A stretch of DNA of 64,000 bases from Doris montereyensis. Its lineage: Eukaryota; Mollusca; Gastropoda; Nudibranchia; Dorididae. A model generated the notes under the pieces. It was not told where the DNA came from. It saw nothing but the letters and a program-made list of their open reading frames with translations, and searched no databases. A program made the position numbers and the translations under genes. Positions 23,801 through 56,021 of the stretch are shown here, in pieces. The stretch covers positions 96,001 through 160,000 of the forward strand of contig JAXRKP010000080.1 of assembly GCA_037039925.1 (NCBI GenBank), given 5' to 3'. Numbering within the stretch: the first letter of the stretch is position 1; every line of letters begins with the position of its first letter.

Positions 23801-24678
23801 CCAACCTTTTCATGGGCTTGTCACCGATAAAGCATCTCTGGGAGTGGAATGGATAGCATTGGCCTAACACCTTGAAGTATGCAAAATCAAACCCAACGTA
23901 TTGTGTATGATTTAGAGGAAGCAGCCACCCGTGACTGAAATCAAATTCCACAGCAAACCATTGCAAACCTCAGGCAGTCGATGAGACGTCTGTGCATAAG
24001 GTGTATTAACTCTAGATATTGAGTTTTTGTCGTTTTCATTAATATTTCTTTCTTAAATCCTTCCCAAGCATTTCATTTCTTCGTGTGAATTTATGAATTA
24101 CATCTATGTAACCTTCCCAAACCAAAACACCATACTTTAAAATTACACTATATTAATGGACACTTTATACACCAAAGTAGGCGCAATGTTAGGCATACTT
24201 CAACAATAGAGAAAGTTATGCTCGACGTTGAGAATACAAGCAAGCGAGATAACTCTCTTTAATTGCATACAACACGTTTTCTATCAAAGCCATGGCTATT
24301 TTGAAAGTTGGGGATTTGATTGAGAAAATAATGAGCATTACTTTATCTAAATTTAATTTATTTACACCCACTCTAAACGAAATGATCATAACGCATTGAA
24401 AGTAAAAAAAAAAAACTTGCCTTTGCTGCTCAGTGTATATTCAGCCAATGAGGCAAGGAGCATGTCGAAAGAGAATAATAATAAAAATTTTTTTACAAAA
24501 ACAAGCCCGATTTAAGTTTCTTGATAACAAAGACGAGACAAATTCAAAGAAATAGATAGAATTATGAAAGTATGCATCATGCTCTCTGTGCAAAACGTAC
24601 TGCTAGTTTTAGGTAGGATAAACAACGAGGCGAAGAGATAATGTCGAAAGAATATGTAGTATAATATAACATTACGTT
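23801..24678. other. Intergenic DNA, nothing recognised
   Basis: AT-rich spacer between LINE copy C and the pentanucleotide array. No coding or repeat signal can be supported. Confidence 0.4.
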
Positions 24679-25628
24679 ATGTCATATCCTATCATATCAT
24701 ATCGTATCGTATCATATCATATCATATCATATAATATCATATCATATCATATCATATCATATCATATCATATCATATCATATCATATCATATCATATCAT
24801 ATCATTTCGTATCATATCATATCTTATCATATCATATCATACCATATCATATCATATCATGTCATGTCATGTCATATCATATCATATCATATCATATCAT
24901 ATCATATCATATCATATCATATCATATCATATCATATCATATCATATCATATCATATCATGCCATGTCATGTCATGTCATGTCATATCATATCATATCAT
25001 ATCATATCATATCATATCATATCATATCATATCATATCATATATCATATCATATCATATCATATCATATCATATCATATCATATCATATCATATCATATC
25101 ATATCATATCATATCATATCATATCATATCATTCATATCATATCATATCATATCATATCATATCATATCATATCATATCATATCATATCATATCATATTA
25201 TATCACGTCATGTCATATCATGTCATACCATGTCATAACATATCATATCATATCATATCATATCATAATATATCATATCATATCATATCTATTATATTAT
25301 ATCATATCATATCATAACATATCATATCATATCATATTATATAATATAATATTATATTATATTATATTATATAATATAATATTATATTATATTATATTAT
25401 ATTATATTATATTATATTATATTATATTATATTATATTATATTATATTATATTATATTATATTATATTATATTATATTATATTATATTATATTATATTAT
25501 ATTATATTATATTATATTATATTATATTATATTATATTATATTATATTATATTATATTATATTATATTATATTATATCATATTATATTATATTATATTAT
25601 ATTATATTATATTATATCATATTACATT
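24679..25628 (+). repeat. Pentanucleotide array, (ATATC)n passing into (ATATT)n
   Basis: About 950 bp of 5-bp units. Units are mostly ATATC from 24,679 to about 25,330, with short runs of ATGTC variants (24,860-24,875, 24,960-24,985, 25,200-25,240). From about 25,330 to 25,628 they are ATATT with rare ATATC. A 5-bp unit read in triplets gives a 15-bp peptide period (ISYHI), which explains the long open frames; these are not genes. Confidence 0.97.
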
Positions 25629-26250
25629 TCGTTGTGAGTGCGTATTCTTTTGACTGAAGTTGTTATTGATTCAATTCTCTCTGAGATCATTTGGTTTTTT
25701 TGTTTATTTCTTCATTCCTGTTTATTTGTCTCGTCTTTGTACAAATGGAGCTTTAACATATAGTCTCAATGATACATGTGTACTTTCTAGTTTTTAAATA
25801 AGCATTCACAGGATCCTCCTGGACCTGTTATCTTTCCAACATGACATCGTCCTTTAATCTCAGGATAAGGTATTTACAAAGGCGATGCAGCGCAACAATG
25901 CATGTGTGACTGTGACTGTGAGTACTGTGAGTGCAGACCTCTGTGGAATAATGAACGCAGCTCACGTCCCAAACTGGCATCATCTAAGATTTTAACTAAA
26001 TACTATTATTTTGTTATGCACATAACTAGTGTTGATATTGTTCCTGTGTCAAGGAGTTCAATATGCAGTGTGTATCAAATGGCTGATTGACATCATAATT
26101 ACATGTATATTGTACCAGCGGGGACTGAGATAGTTTCACGTACATTTTACATGTCGTACATTATTACATATATTTCGTTTCACTAAATCTCCTTGCCTTG
26201 TTTTGTATTTTTTGCATTATACTTTACATTCTTCTTACTTCCTGGTCAAG
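25629..26250 (+). promoter_or_regulatory. Upstream region of Abi
   Basis: Putative promoter and 5' leader of the Abi gene. Just before the ATG are ACTTCCTGG (ETS-like) and CAAGATGGCTGC (YY1-like, overlapping the start codon), a common pairing at broadly expressed animal genes. No TATA box is evident at the expected place. The transcription start cannot be located by eye. Confidence 0.35.
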
Positions 26251-45426
<19,176 letters not shown>

Positions 45427-48400
45427 CACTAATATGAGCCATGCTGTGTCACCCTTTGTTATGTTCTATGGTTGTACCAACACAGTTTATCTCTAACCAA
45501 GCGGCTCATCTCTAAATCAAGAAACCCCACAATTTACAGTACATCCTTGTTTCTTGTCATCCTCCTATTGTTTATTTTCTTTTGAGAGAAATTTAAAGAA
45601 TGAGAGAAAATGAATTACGAAAATGTTAGCCTGTGTATATTTTCATAAGATTTGTTTTAGAATTTTAATAATTTATTTCTACTGTGATGGTGCAATTGAA
45701 ATATGTAACTTTGTCTGCTCTATAAGTATTTGCTAAAAATGACATAAACAGTGTCATGATGTGGCATTTGTCTTTAAAGTCGGGGTCTTTGGTTGGGGTT
45801 GTGTTTTTGTGATTTGTTTTGTTGTTTTTTATCTTCCTTTATGTGGGTCACTTTAATGCATCGTAGTCAGTTTAATTGCATATGGTGTTTAGCGTTTTTG
45901 TGCTGGATACCCAGGGTTTTTTCTGTGGTGAGAGGGCCTGTTTGTATTTCTTGTTTTTGCTGTTTCGACTGTTTGATTTTGTTTTGTCAAGGGTTTTGTT
46001 TGCTTTGATTTTTTTCTTGTGCTTAAGGTCTTGAACTTTATGTAGAACCTTTATTTCAAAATGTGGATGTCTTGCATTTAAAGGATTATTCCTAATATTA
46101 GTTTTTATTACCCACAGCTTCTTCCATTTCCAAGTCAATTTCGTGTCTCACTTGGTACTGAGATAAAGTTACTGGCCTTTGGGCTGAAAAATCTAGGTTG
46201 AGAGCTTTTAGCATATTTGCATGGACTATTTATGAGTAATTTTTCATCCCGGTACATGAAGGACAACATTCAAATTTTCTATAAATTTGTACGCCAGAGT
46301 GTGGGACTATTATTAGAAAGTATTTGGATGAAAGTTTTCAACCTTTGGATTGTTAAATTTAGAATGTTATGCAATTTCTACCAAATATTTATGCAAAGTG
46401 TATTCAACATCATGAGTCGTTATTTAGCACATTTTATTTATGACAGCATTATTAATGTAAATTGTTTAGCACATGCTTCAACCGCAAGCACTATAAATTT
46501 CTTGATGTATTAGCACTGTTTATCTTTTAATAAAAAAGTATATTGAATCAAAAGAGATCATACTTAGTATGGTGCTATTTATAGTGTGTTCTCTTTTATA
46601 TTCCTATTTCTGAGACATGTTTCTTTTCTGAGTGGGAGTAAAGTTGGTAGTTTTGAAATGACTGCTGCTCTCTCTTTTATTTTTATACGTTTAAACTGTA
46701 TCATGGCTTTTTGGTATTTAAGTAATTTCTCTCCAGTTGGGGAAAATGTTTTCTTTGGTTTCAGGCAATGTCATACACGCTTATGGATGTAACCAACTCA
46801 ATCAAAATGTTGAAAAAAATTCAAGGTGTGTTGAAAAGACAAAAATCTTGGAATATTCTACCGTGGGTATTTTTAATGTCTGTATTCATCTTTTGCTTGT
46901 ATATAATATCTGCAAACAGTAATATAAATATATTATAACTAATCAGAGACTGAATATTTGAAGGCTGTTCCTGAGCTTTTTCTGAATGAGTCCTTTTACT
47001 TTTAGCAAATTTTCACTTCAGACGACCCAACTTCAAAAACATTACATTTTACATTTCTTGTCTGGAAACAAGTTAAAATGATTTTTTTTATGATGCACCA
47101 GTCTTCATTACTTTGAGACTGAGAGCAGCTGGCACAATGCTGTATGTCATAATTTACTTTAATCGACTCCGGTAATATTGATAAATAATATGATTTTTAT
47201 TTAATGTTTTGGTGATGGCTTATTTTATGTTCAATTCATAATACAAGCTTTTATAGAATTTTAAAAAATCAAAGGATCACTTGTTATGTGAAGAAAGCTT
47301 TTAATCTATTTTTGATTAAATTAATGGCAAAGCTATTGCTTAAATCCATTATTAGTCTCTAAATCAACCCATAGTATGGCACTAATGGCAGTATATCAGT
47401 GACATATGAAATCTATGATCCTTGGCAGTCATGACATGTCTTTTCAGGGGTTGATCTGAGTATTTGTGTAGTTGAAAATGTCTTTGAGTTGAAACACCTG
47501 ATAAATTAGACTTAAACTTATCGCAGGTCCAAGTCAAGTTGAACGGGACTTTAACCAAGACATCAATGATTGATATTTCATTGCAATTTGCAATGATTTC
47601 ATTGCAATTTACAATGATATATATCTACTATCTAGCTTTAGTCAATCCATTTGTCCCCGTCCCTAGGTCATCACGTCCCCTCCTGATTGCTATTAGGGCC
47701 TTTATGTCCATGTTTTCCCATATCTGTTAACATGTCAATGATGATAAATAACAATTATAAAGAACAGCTAACAACTGTTTCTTTATTAATATTCATTCTT
47801 TGCTGTTGTCTCTTATGGATAAAGTGGACGTAAAATCTTTTCACTTTCATACATGGACCCTATACTCGAAATGTTGTCATTTTTTAAACATCGTTATGGG
47901 CCAAAGACAATGTCAAAAGTATATCACTGTGTTATTAGTAAGGATTGAAAGAAAAAAAGGAAAAAAGAATCTTCAAGACTTTTATTGACTTTGCAGGAAA
48001 TATATTGTAGTCATTACATTCAGACTTTAATGACTCAGGACAACCATGTATAATGTATTATACAAATTTAATACTTTAATAATAATATGTTCTACTTCAC
48101 TGTATCTCTTTCTTTTTTGTCTGTCTGTACACACACACACATAGAAGATCTGTCATAAACTTTTGATAAAATCTGTACATTTTTCCTCTCACTCTTCGAC
48201 ACTCTTGCCTTCTTGAAATTCTTGTAACTTATTATACATAGGAGGGCCCCAATGACACACTCACACACAGATCAAATACTGGCCTCACACTCATGCTTGT
48301 GGAGAGGTACAATAATTGTACAATAAATTATTTATTCATATTCTTTTCAAGTTCAAGTGAACATGTGACTGTTTTTCCTGATTTACACTATTACAGTTTC

Positions 48401-49098
48401 ACCATTATTCCAAATGGGTAAAACACAACTATAGCATTTTGTCATTATGGGAATGTCATTATTGGGATTCATTAATTCAAAGATGTGTGGGCAGTTTTGT
48501 AATTAGTCCTTTTATAATAATGTCTTTCCTGGTTGTCCCTTCCCTACCAAAACAACAAAATGAAAAAGCACCCCAAATGAAACACAAATCTAAATGCCAA
48601 GCCCCTCAGTCCTACCCTCCCTGTCAAAATGAATATCACTCATCATACAAATACAACCATTCAGGTGTTTTCAAACTCAAACATTATGGTTTATTTTCTC
48701 TTTGTTTCTATATGCTGTTATGTAAAATTTAAAAAAATTAATTCTGGTGGCATCTTTGTTAAATGTGCAGGAATAAAAAAAATATGACTTCTTAACTATC
48801 TCGTTTAAGAGTTTTCTTTTCTTGATCTTTTGCCATTAGTGAGTCATGTGTACATTTCATTGGGATCATCTCGTGTCATACATATATTTGAATTATTTTT
48901 TCTAATGTATCTATCTTTTTTCGTTTATACTACCCATAGGCCTATACTGTATAGAGAAATTTTTTAACTTGATATGCCTTTCAAGTGTTTGCTAACAATG
49001 AAATGGTACTTTTATGTGATGTGCTATTTATTTTACTGTTAAGTGTTTGTTACTGTTCTTATCTTTTTACTTTGCCCCAATGTTTCATTCTTTTAAAA
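45427..49098 (+). other. Putative Abi 3' UTR and intergenic DNA
   Basis: No gene is recognised in 3.7 kb. Possible poly(A) signals are AATAAA at 46,529-46,534 and 48,322-48,327. The first would give a 1.1 kb 3' UTR. Chance ORFs (45,793-46,008; 46,217-46,513; 48,439-48,732) show no motif. Confidence 0.5.
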
Positions 49099-49292
49099 TA
49101 CAGTAGTCGCTGGATAAAAGCACACTTCATAGAACTAAAAGCACACATAAACACACGCTTACTACATCTGCTGACTAAATTTTTACTATATAATAAAAGT
49201 GTTCTCATAAATACACGGTATGCATACATAAAAGCACGCTTTTTACCTGCGCCCAAAGGGTGTGCGTTTATCAAGCAACTACATGTACTGTA
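49099..49292. mobile_element. Short MITE with TA flanks
   Basis: The left terminus CAGTAGTCGCTGGATAAAAG then CACAC, and the reverse complement of the right end, CAGTACATGTAGTTGCTTGA then TAAACGCACAC, match over about 30 bp. TA is present on both sides (49,099-49,100 and 49,291-49,292). About 190 bp, no ORF, Tc1/mariner/pogo-like target choice. Confidence 0.72.
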
Positions 49293-49309
49293 CTTATATG
49301 CCGGCCGGT

Positions 49310-50330
49310 TGCAAGTGCTTCTGGTAGGTCCTTCTTTTTTTCTATTCACTCTTTAACATGTATTTCATTGTGCTGTTTTCTTTCATTGTGCTATTTTCTC
49401 ATAATTCTTAATTCACCCTGATATCACATATGGTGGATAGGATAACTTACAATAAAAATAATGACATTGGTGCACATTTCTATAATGCCATATCTAACGG
49501 AATGCACGCTCTGACGCTTTTAAAAAGTTGTGTCAGTCGGCACAATGCACCATACTACAATGGATATCTGGACACTGCCAGATTGATGGGATTGAGCGTG
49601 CAGATTAACTCACAAACGAAAAGGTTTGAGTAAGCCCCAGGAGTCTCTGCCGTTGACCTTCAGGGAAGAGAAGACAATCATCAAGGTAGCTGTCTGAGGA
49701 GAAAATCATAACAACTATACCTATAACCCAAAAGACCCCATTCACCAGCTTGACAGAAAGTCCCAGGTCACATTATTCAAACTCAGGACTGGTCACATCT
49801 GTCTCCATCAATATATGTGTCGCTATCTGAAAGTTGTAGAATCAGAAGGGTGTGAGTGTGGAGCGCACCACCAGAACACTGAACATATTCTCCAGCAGTG
49901 TCCGCACCACACATCAGAGAGAACAGCGATATGGCCAGGAGAGGCACCTCTGGAAGAAAAGCTCTATGGCCCTATGGAAAGTCTGCAAAGACAGTTTCAT
50001 GGAGAAAATCTGCATCTTGATCTGACCCGCTTGGCAGAGAGATCAAAGAAGATTCTTTTAAAATACATGTACTAAGATGCTGGCAGTAGTGGCAGTTGGC
50101 AAGTGCTTGTGGTAGTTAGTAGTGGTAGGTCTTACTTTTTCTTTTGACTCTTTAACATCTATTTCATTGTGCTAATGACTATTTTCTTGTAATTCTTAAT
50201 CCATCCTGATATCACATATGGTGGATAGGGTAATTTACAATGAAAATAATAAAATGACATTGGTGCATATTTCTTTAGCGTCATATCTCACCGAATGCAA
50301 GTTCTAGACACTTTTAAAAAAAGTAGTTCT
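49310..50330 (+). mobile_element. 3' part of an RNase H-bearing LINE, flanked by direct tail repeats
   Basis: Between two tail repeats (49,310-49,530 and 50,095-50,330) lies a C-terminal pol fragment. At about 49,555-49,620 is the end of an RNase H domain (WISGHCQIDGIERAD). Then come LFKLRTGHICLHQY and the zinc-knuckle block at 49,815-50,075. This layout resembles I/Jockey-type LINEs with RNase H, common in molluscs (recalled, not searched). Confidence 0.75.
49815..50075 (+). pseudogene. LINE C-terminal zinc-knuckle fragment
   Basis: 86 codons with CECGAHHQNTEHILQQCP, a CxC...H...C arrangement found after RNase H in these LINE pol proteins, then IWPGEAPLEEKLYGPMESLQ. It ends at a natural stop near the 3' tail. 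The upstream reading frame is broken at about 49,630-49,750, so it is not independently functional. Confidence 0.78.
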
Positions 50331-50649
50331 CAAATGAAGTTGTGTAAAATGTTAAAATAGTGTACTAAATTTAAAAGAGGATGTATAAGTGCAGTGCACA
50401 CGTACACATGTAAAATGTAAGTTCACATATTTTATGCACTCACACAGACAACACACATTAAATTATACACATACATCATACATACATATTTATGTATTAT
50501 ATATTTTTTAAGCATATTAATATTATTAAGCATATTATTATTTGTTAGGGCTAGTCACATATATATACTTGGTAGAAAGTTTCGGGCTTGGCTTCAACTA
50601 ATGAAGTGAAGCTTCTTTGATTTGAGCTTTTCTGTAAACATCCGAGACC

Positions 50650-50870
50650 CAAGTCCAGCGGGTGCTACTGGTAGTAGGTTCTTCTTCTTTCCTTTTCCTC
50701 TTTATATATCTTTGATCTTGCTGTTTTCTCTCATCTGAGATCAATGTACATGTTAGAGGTAAAATTCAATAAAAAAACAAAGTCCAACTGACATCCACGC
50801 CCTTCCCAATTCACGCACATAAAGGGAGATAACTCACACATGTTGACATTTAAAAACGGCTGTTTTTTAG
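50650..50870 (+). repeat. Dispersed LINE 3'-tail repeat, copy 5
   Basis: Shares TTTTCCTCTTTAT, TTGCTGTTTTCTCT, AATTCAATAAAA, AACAAAGTCCAACTGACATC and AAAGGGAGATAACTCACACA with the copy at 42.4-42.6 kb. Nothing is recognised in 50,871-51,439. Confidence 0.6.
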
Positions 50871-51439
50871 CTTGGATTAGAATTTTTCATTCCAAGCGTG
50901 GTAGGTCTACATCTATTATCTATTAGTATTGCATTTATAGGTAGCCATTGTTGAGATAGAAGGGGGGTGGCTTGAAGAGAACACTAGGGAATATTGTAGT
51001 TGTAGTAAAACGTTTTGGAGGGAAGTCAAGTGACTGCAAAGTAAAGAGCCATGGAAGAAAGTAAGTAAGAAAACATGAAAAATATGATGAAATTAGTGAC
51101 TGCGATAAAAGAGGATGAAGAAAGTTTGGTGAGAAAAGGTCGATTTGAATGTAAAGAAAATGAAAATAAACGAAAAGAAAAGATGATTCACTGGTTTTCG
51201 TCTGTTTTTGGGTTGCTTTTTTATTGTTTGTGTGTGTGTGTGTGTTTGAGTAATTATTTGCTTAAAGCTTATCAAGGGAAGGGAGGGGTACACCTTTTTA
51301 ATAACTGCTATGGGATCTGTAAATTGTACAACATGCACATGGCACCTGCGAAATTTTCACTCATGTTTTATATAATCAGAATCAGAGGATGAATAGTCTG
51401 CAAGACTATAAATATTGGCTTAATACATTTTTGAAAAAT

Positions 51440-52935
51440 AAAGCATTAAAGACCAAGGAGAGAGGCAGACAAACTTCTAGTACTACATGCAATATGCCAA
51501 CAAGCATGAAAGTCCAAACAGGTGCCAAACGACTGAAACAAGAGAAAGGTAGTATCAATACATAACAAAGGATCAACTATGGAATGCTCAAACTATAGAG
51601 GGATATCACTACTTAGCGTTCCAGGAAATGTATGCCACTTGCCAGGATACTGGAAATGAGACTAAGGAAAAGAGTAGAGGATCAGATTGAAGAGCATCAG
51701 AGTGGATTTAGACCAGGAAGAAGTGTACAAGACCACATATTTACAATTAGACAAATAATAGAAAAATTCCTTCATAGAAACATTGACCTGTGTTTTATTG
51801 ACTTAGAAAAGGCATTTGACACTGTGAGGAGGGACGAACTATGGCATTCCTTTAAAAGATCACAATGTAGAGCAAAATTTAATAGAAGCCATGAAAAGTT
51901 TTTACACTAAACCAACATGTGCATTGAAAGTAGCTGGAAATGTATCTGAAGAATTTGATGTAGATATAGGAGTAAGACAGGGTTGTATCCTTAGTCCTCT
52001 TTTCTTTATTACATTTATGGATTCCGTCGCCAAGGCATCCTCGAAAATGAAGAAAATGAATGTAGGTATGTGGAAGCTCAAACCAGAAAATGTATCAATG
52101 CTTTCATTTGCCGATGATTTAGTTGTTTGGAAAATCAGAAAGTGACATTCAGTCGAATATCAACATTATGAACAATCAATTAAATAAAAGAGGAATGAGA
52201 GTAAATGCAAAGAAAACCAAAACAATGCTAGATAGTAACTAGGGAAGCTAAAACACAAAAATTTTCATTGGGCAGGGAGTATGTAGAACAAGTTCAAAGC
52301 TACAATTACCTAAGAGTAATGATTAACTGAGAGGGAAAACTACGAGAAGAAATCAGCCAGAGAATCAAAAAAGGCAATTGCAATATATAAATAACCACCT
52401 AGGAAAGGCATTTGTAGGTAGCAAGAATTGTCAACAAAAACCAAAATGACAGTATACAATACAGTTTATTGTCCTACTCTCCTCTATGGCAGCGAAACTT
52501 GGACTTTAGAACAGTAGAGAATACAGTAGAGTACAGGCAGCTGAAATGAAATATCTAAGAAGAGTAGTAGGGAAAACTTAAAGAGACAAAATCAGAAAGA
52601 CAACAAAAGGAGATCAAACCAAAGCAGATGGCATAAACACTAAGATAGAAACAAATCAATTGAGATGGTTTGGGTATGTAAACAGAATGAATGACAATAG
52701 AATAACTAAATCAGTATACAGTACTAAAGCCCAAAGTAAAAGACCAAAAGGCGGTCCTCTGAGAAAGTGGGAAGAAGATATAAAAGAGGCATTAATGCAG
52801 AGAAATTTCACATTTTTGGAAGGAAACAGAAAATGCCAGGACATGGCATCCTGTAGAAAGATCAACTCGGGCATCTGAACCCATACACCGAAAGGTAGAA
52901 TGGGAACTGATAAAGAAAAAAGAAAGATATATAGG
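51440..52935 (+). mobile_element. RTE-like LINE, copy D (5' truncated)
   Basis: Starts within the RT finger region (GGAGAGAGGCAGACAAACTT) and runs to the family's 3' end (CATACACCGAAAGGTAGAAT, GGGAACTGATAAAGAAA). Open pieces are 51,632-51,910 (SGFRPGRSVQDHIFT, FIDLEKAFDTVRRDELWHS, with an intact first catalytic Asp block), 51,891-52,145 (DIGVRQGCILSPLFF, SFADDLVVW) and 52,660-52,878 (MRWFGYVNRMND). It is the closest of the four copies to intact in the palm but is still frame-broken. Confidence 0.9.
51632..52145 (+). pseudogene. RT core of LINE copy D
   Basis: Two overlapping frames, 51,632-51,910 and 51,891-52,145, together cover the RT from SGFRPGRS through FIDLEKAFDTV (first catalytic Asp) and VRQGCILSPLFFITFMDS to SFADDLV (catalytic Asp pair). 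A frameshift in the overlap and a small loss after FADDLV break it. Confidence 0.85.
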
Positions 52936-53189
52936 CAGTTACCATACAGGACTCGAACTCCAAAACTCTGCCTTGCCTGCCCAGCAATGTACTATGTAAT
53001 ACATAGCTATGTTGATACAGATCTCTCTTGAATTTTGATTCTAAAAATGTTGACAGACATGTCTGATAACATTGGGTTTTTATTTATATTGCGGCCCTTT
53101 TCTTTATATTTCTTGTCCATATATTTATATGTAATGCTCATACTCATAGTCTGACGTAGCATTACTTAAAAATTTTAAGGGGCGATAAA

Positions 53190-53720
53190 GTTTAGTTTTT
53201 TTTTCCAGAGCTTGTCCCCATCCCTGGCCGTTTTAATTGCATGCCTTTGGTCGTTTTATCTCTCGCTTCATGAGAGCCCATACGAGCCCGATCGGGTTCA
53301 AATCGGAGAAACTGCTGACCATGCGGAAGTGGTTTTATTAGCAGTATCGAGAAGTTGTGTAGTAATACGAGGACGATGTGGCGGAGCATTATCCTACATG
53401 AAAATTGTTGACGAGTGACGATCTATGAATTAGAATTAGACCACATGAGAAGTAAGGATGTCCTGGATTTATGTTTGTCCTTTTAGTCTGTCATTAATTT
53501 ACATATGAGGTTGGGTTTTTTTGTCTGTTGATAATACATGTACCACTTCAAACAACACTGCCATATTCACTGCTAACAACTTCTTGGATCATTTCTAGGT
53601 TGTAGCGCTCACAATTGTCTTTTGTAACATACGGTTCTCCGATCTCTCGAATCAACATAATTATTAGAATTCATCACTGAACAAGACATGCATGACGTCC
53701 GATTTGTGGTCATCTGATTC
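53190..53720 (-). pseudogene. Tc1/mariner-type transposase remnant, minus strand
   Basis: On the minus strand, recognisable order across frames is DNAPPHRPRITTQLLDTANK (second catalytic Asp), SDLNPIGLVWALMKREIKRP (the SPDLNPIE block, with Glu replaced by Gly) and GQGWGQALEK. Upstream pieces around 53,660-53,600 (RRTVCYK, RYNLEMIQEVV) fit the stretch between the catalytic Asps. It is decayed, and no inverted termini are seen. Confidence 0.7.
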
Positions 53721-54714
53721 TGTCAATTTTGTTTATGGGAAAGTGCGTTCAACCGGCAATAACCATTTAGTATGATTTGTTGTGAGCGATTTTTAACGCA
53801 TTTTTTTCTTTTTTTTTTTGTAAGATCACTATTTGGGTAATGGACATTCAGACTTGTGTCTATGAAAAGAGGCAAAATGAAATATATCATGTTTAGTAAG
53901 AACATTTAATATAACGCAATTATTGTAGTTTTAGATGGGGAAAAAATGTGAGTAATCCATCTCTGGCCTTAATGTCAAAATATTTAACTTACGATTATAA
54001 TTTTATTTTGGACATGACTTATTACAATTTTACAGAATAAATTAAGGTTGGATATGGGAATTATGAAAATGTTCCATTATTTTCTTTCAATTTTTTGAAA
54101 ATTAAAAAGTAGGAATGGAAAAGTTTGAATTATTTGTTAAGTTAATCGAATGCAGGCTAGCATCGATGGTTAGATTAGTTTATGTATGATTAAGTCAATT
54201 TTAACTTCCCAATAGCTGTTCATTTATGCATTAGGACAATGATCCTTAACCTGTTTTCACTCTGCACCCCGAATAATTTTTAAAATTGTCCCTACATCCC
54301 GAGACCCAAATTAAAAGTCAAAGTTATTAATATTATTATAATCTTCAACTCCAAATTTGTTATTATTATTATCCTGGATTGTTTTATCATCGCACCCCTT
54401 GCCAGCATTCAGGTTATTATTATTACATTAGGATGAGGCCTATTTCTGCTCTAGCTCTATCCTTTACATCTACTTATGAGATGATTAAAAAGTGTGACTT
54501 GGTCCTACGTTTTCTTTGTTTCTGGGATACAGATAGTGATAGTCAAAATAATCTACATATACATGTACTCTTCTTTTTTTCCAATTCTTCAGCTTATTTT
54601 AACTTCTTTTCCATTTATTGCCCTAACATTCCTCTGAATCGTGTTTATGTCCAAGGGTAAGCCAATCTGGATTCATATTTCTTTTCTTCTGAAGCTTGGT
54701 TACTTCTTCAGGTG
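53721..54714. other. Intergenic DNA, nothing recognised
   Basis: AT-rich. It contains a T-run at 53,808-53,820. No coding or repeat call can be supported. Confidence 0.4.
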
Positions 54715-54945
54715 TTTAGCCCACTGTAGGTGGTGAGACCTACCGGGCCTTGGTTGTGATTTTCTGTCCGGTATAACCCCTTGGCCTTTGGTCAGTCAAC
54801 CCTCCTGGAAGGTTGTGATTTTCTGTCAGGGTTTAGTCTTTGGTCGGCCAAGATCAGTCTGCAAGGCAACAAAGAGATTCATGAAGGGCGGGGCCGCCCT
54901 TACAAAATGTAAGTTCCTGCACTGTCCGTTCCCTTTTGAATGCAT
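54715..54945 (-). repeat. Solo LINE 5' module, inverted (copy 4)
   Basis: Reverse complement of the 8.6 and 20.6 kb modules: TTAGCCCACTGTAGG, CGGGCCTTG, ATTTTCTGTCCGG, TTGGCCTTTGGTCAG, a second GATTTTCTGTCAGGG unit, then GAAGGGCGGG. No LINE body follows. Confidence 0.72.
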
Positions 54946-56021
54946 CAATGGAATCACAGGGCTTGCGTAAAAATTTGGTACAAGACCAATGTGGTACCAA
55001 TACTGCAAGTTTGTAAAGTTGACTTTTGTGGAGGGATACTAAATTATACCTGGGTAATAAATTTGTGATAAATTCCATACAACACAAGCGATACTGCTAG
55101 GGTGTTGCGTCTCTGCTCCACACCAAATTCTGAACTAACAAATAAAAAAATTGTCATTTTGTCTATCATTTAGCGGAGTAAGTTAGAATGTATAAGATGT
55201 CTGTTTGCTATGAAATAGAATAAGCCAAGTATCCCTATCGTGCTAAGTAAAAAAAATGGAATGGATAGCGCAAAAGGGAAATATGAATATGATAATTTGT
55301 TGGCTTCTTTATTAACAGTTTATTCAAATCTTTTTGCAGCAAAAATATAAAACATTCACTATCGATTAATTAATTTAAAGTAAAAGCTATGGCAAAGGTA
55401 TCAAACATTCATTGTTAAACTATAGATTTCAAATCATGGCAAAATTATGAAATGTTCTTCATCAAATAAATATTTTATCGTCATGAACATCACCGCTAAA
55501 TCTAAAACACTCTGGAGCGGTGACTCACTAGGGAACGACTTGCAGAGGACTTTTATTACGAATGTGAAGAATGGTGAACATACACACTCTTGTTAAACAA
55601 AAAAGAAACAAGAAAAAAGTGAATCCCCACTTCGTTCATCGAAAACAAAGTCGGGGCAAGACATCCAATCACCACCCGCCATGATCAAGTTTTATTTCAG
55701 TCACACGCCACCTGAGAAAGTTGAAACAGGAAATGTGCGTAATGTACATAATTTAATAATAATATTATTGAAATTCGAGCAAACCGCTGTGCACGTCAAA
55801 TTCACCGGTGTCCAAGTTTCTCTAGTTACTGTGATTGTTTTGATCTCTTTTATCTGTGGTTATATCATGTGTTTTCTTTGAGTTGCTTTTTAACTGCACG
55901 TACTCCTATCGCAGCCTGAGGCGGCATCCATTAGCTGAACGACCCATTATTTCTGCGTTTTGCGTCCTCGCTGTCTGAATCCGAGTCCGAGTCTGACGAT
56001 TGCCTACCACTCGACTTGTCG
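54946..56021. other. Intergenic DNA, nothing recognised
   Basis: No supported feature. The ORF at 55,681-55,881 ends in a hydrophobic stretch but has no homology I recognise. Confidence 0.4.

Noticed and set aside
24679..25657. Three long overlapping ORFs (up to 262 codons) with ISYHI repeats
   Set aside because: They are translations of a 5-bp repeat, which gives a 15-bp (5-residue) period and no stops. Not genes.
51075..51392. 105-codon plus-strand ORF and overlapping minus ORF
   Set aside because: Low-complexity Lys/Glu start, a (TG) run in the middle, no family motif, no splice pairing.
55681..55881. 66-codon ORF with a C-terminal hydrophobic helix
   Set aside because: No homology, no splice or promoter support, and a similar length is expected by chance in AT-rich DNA.
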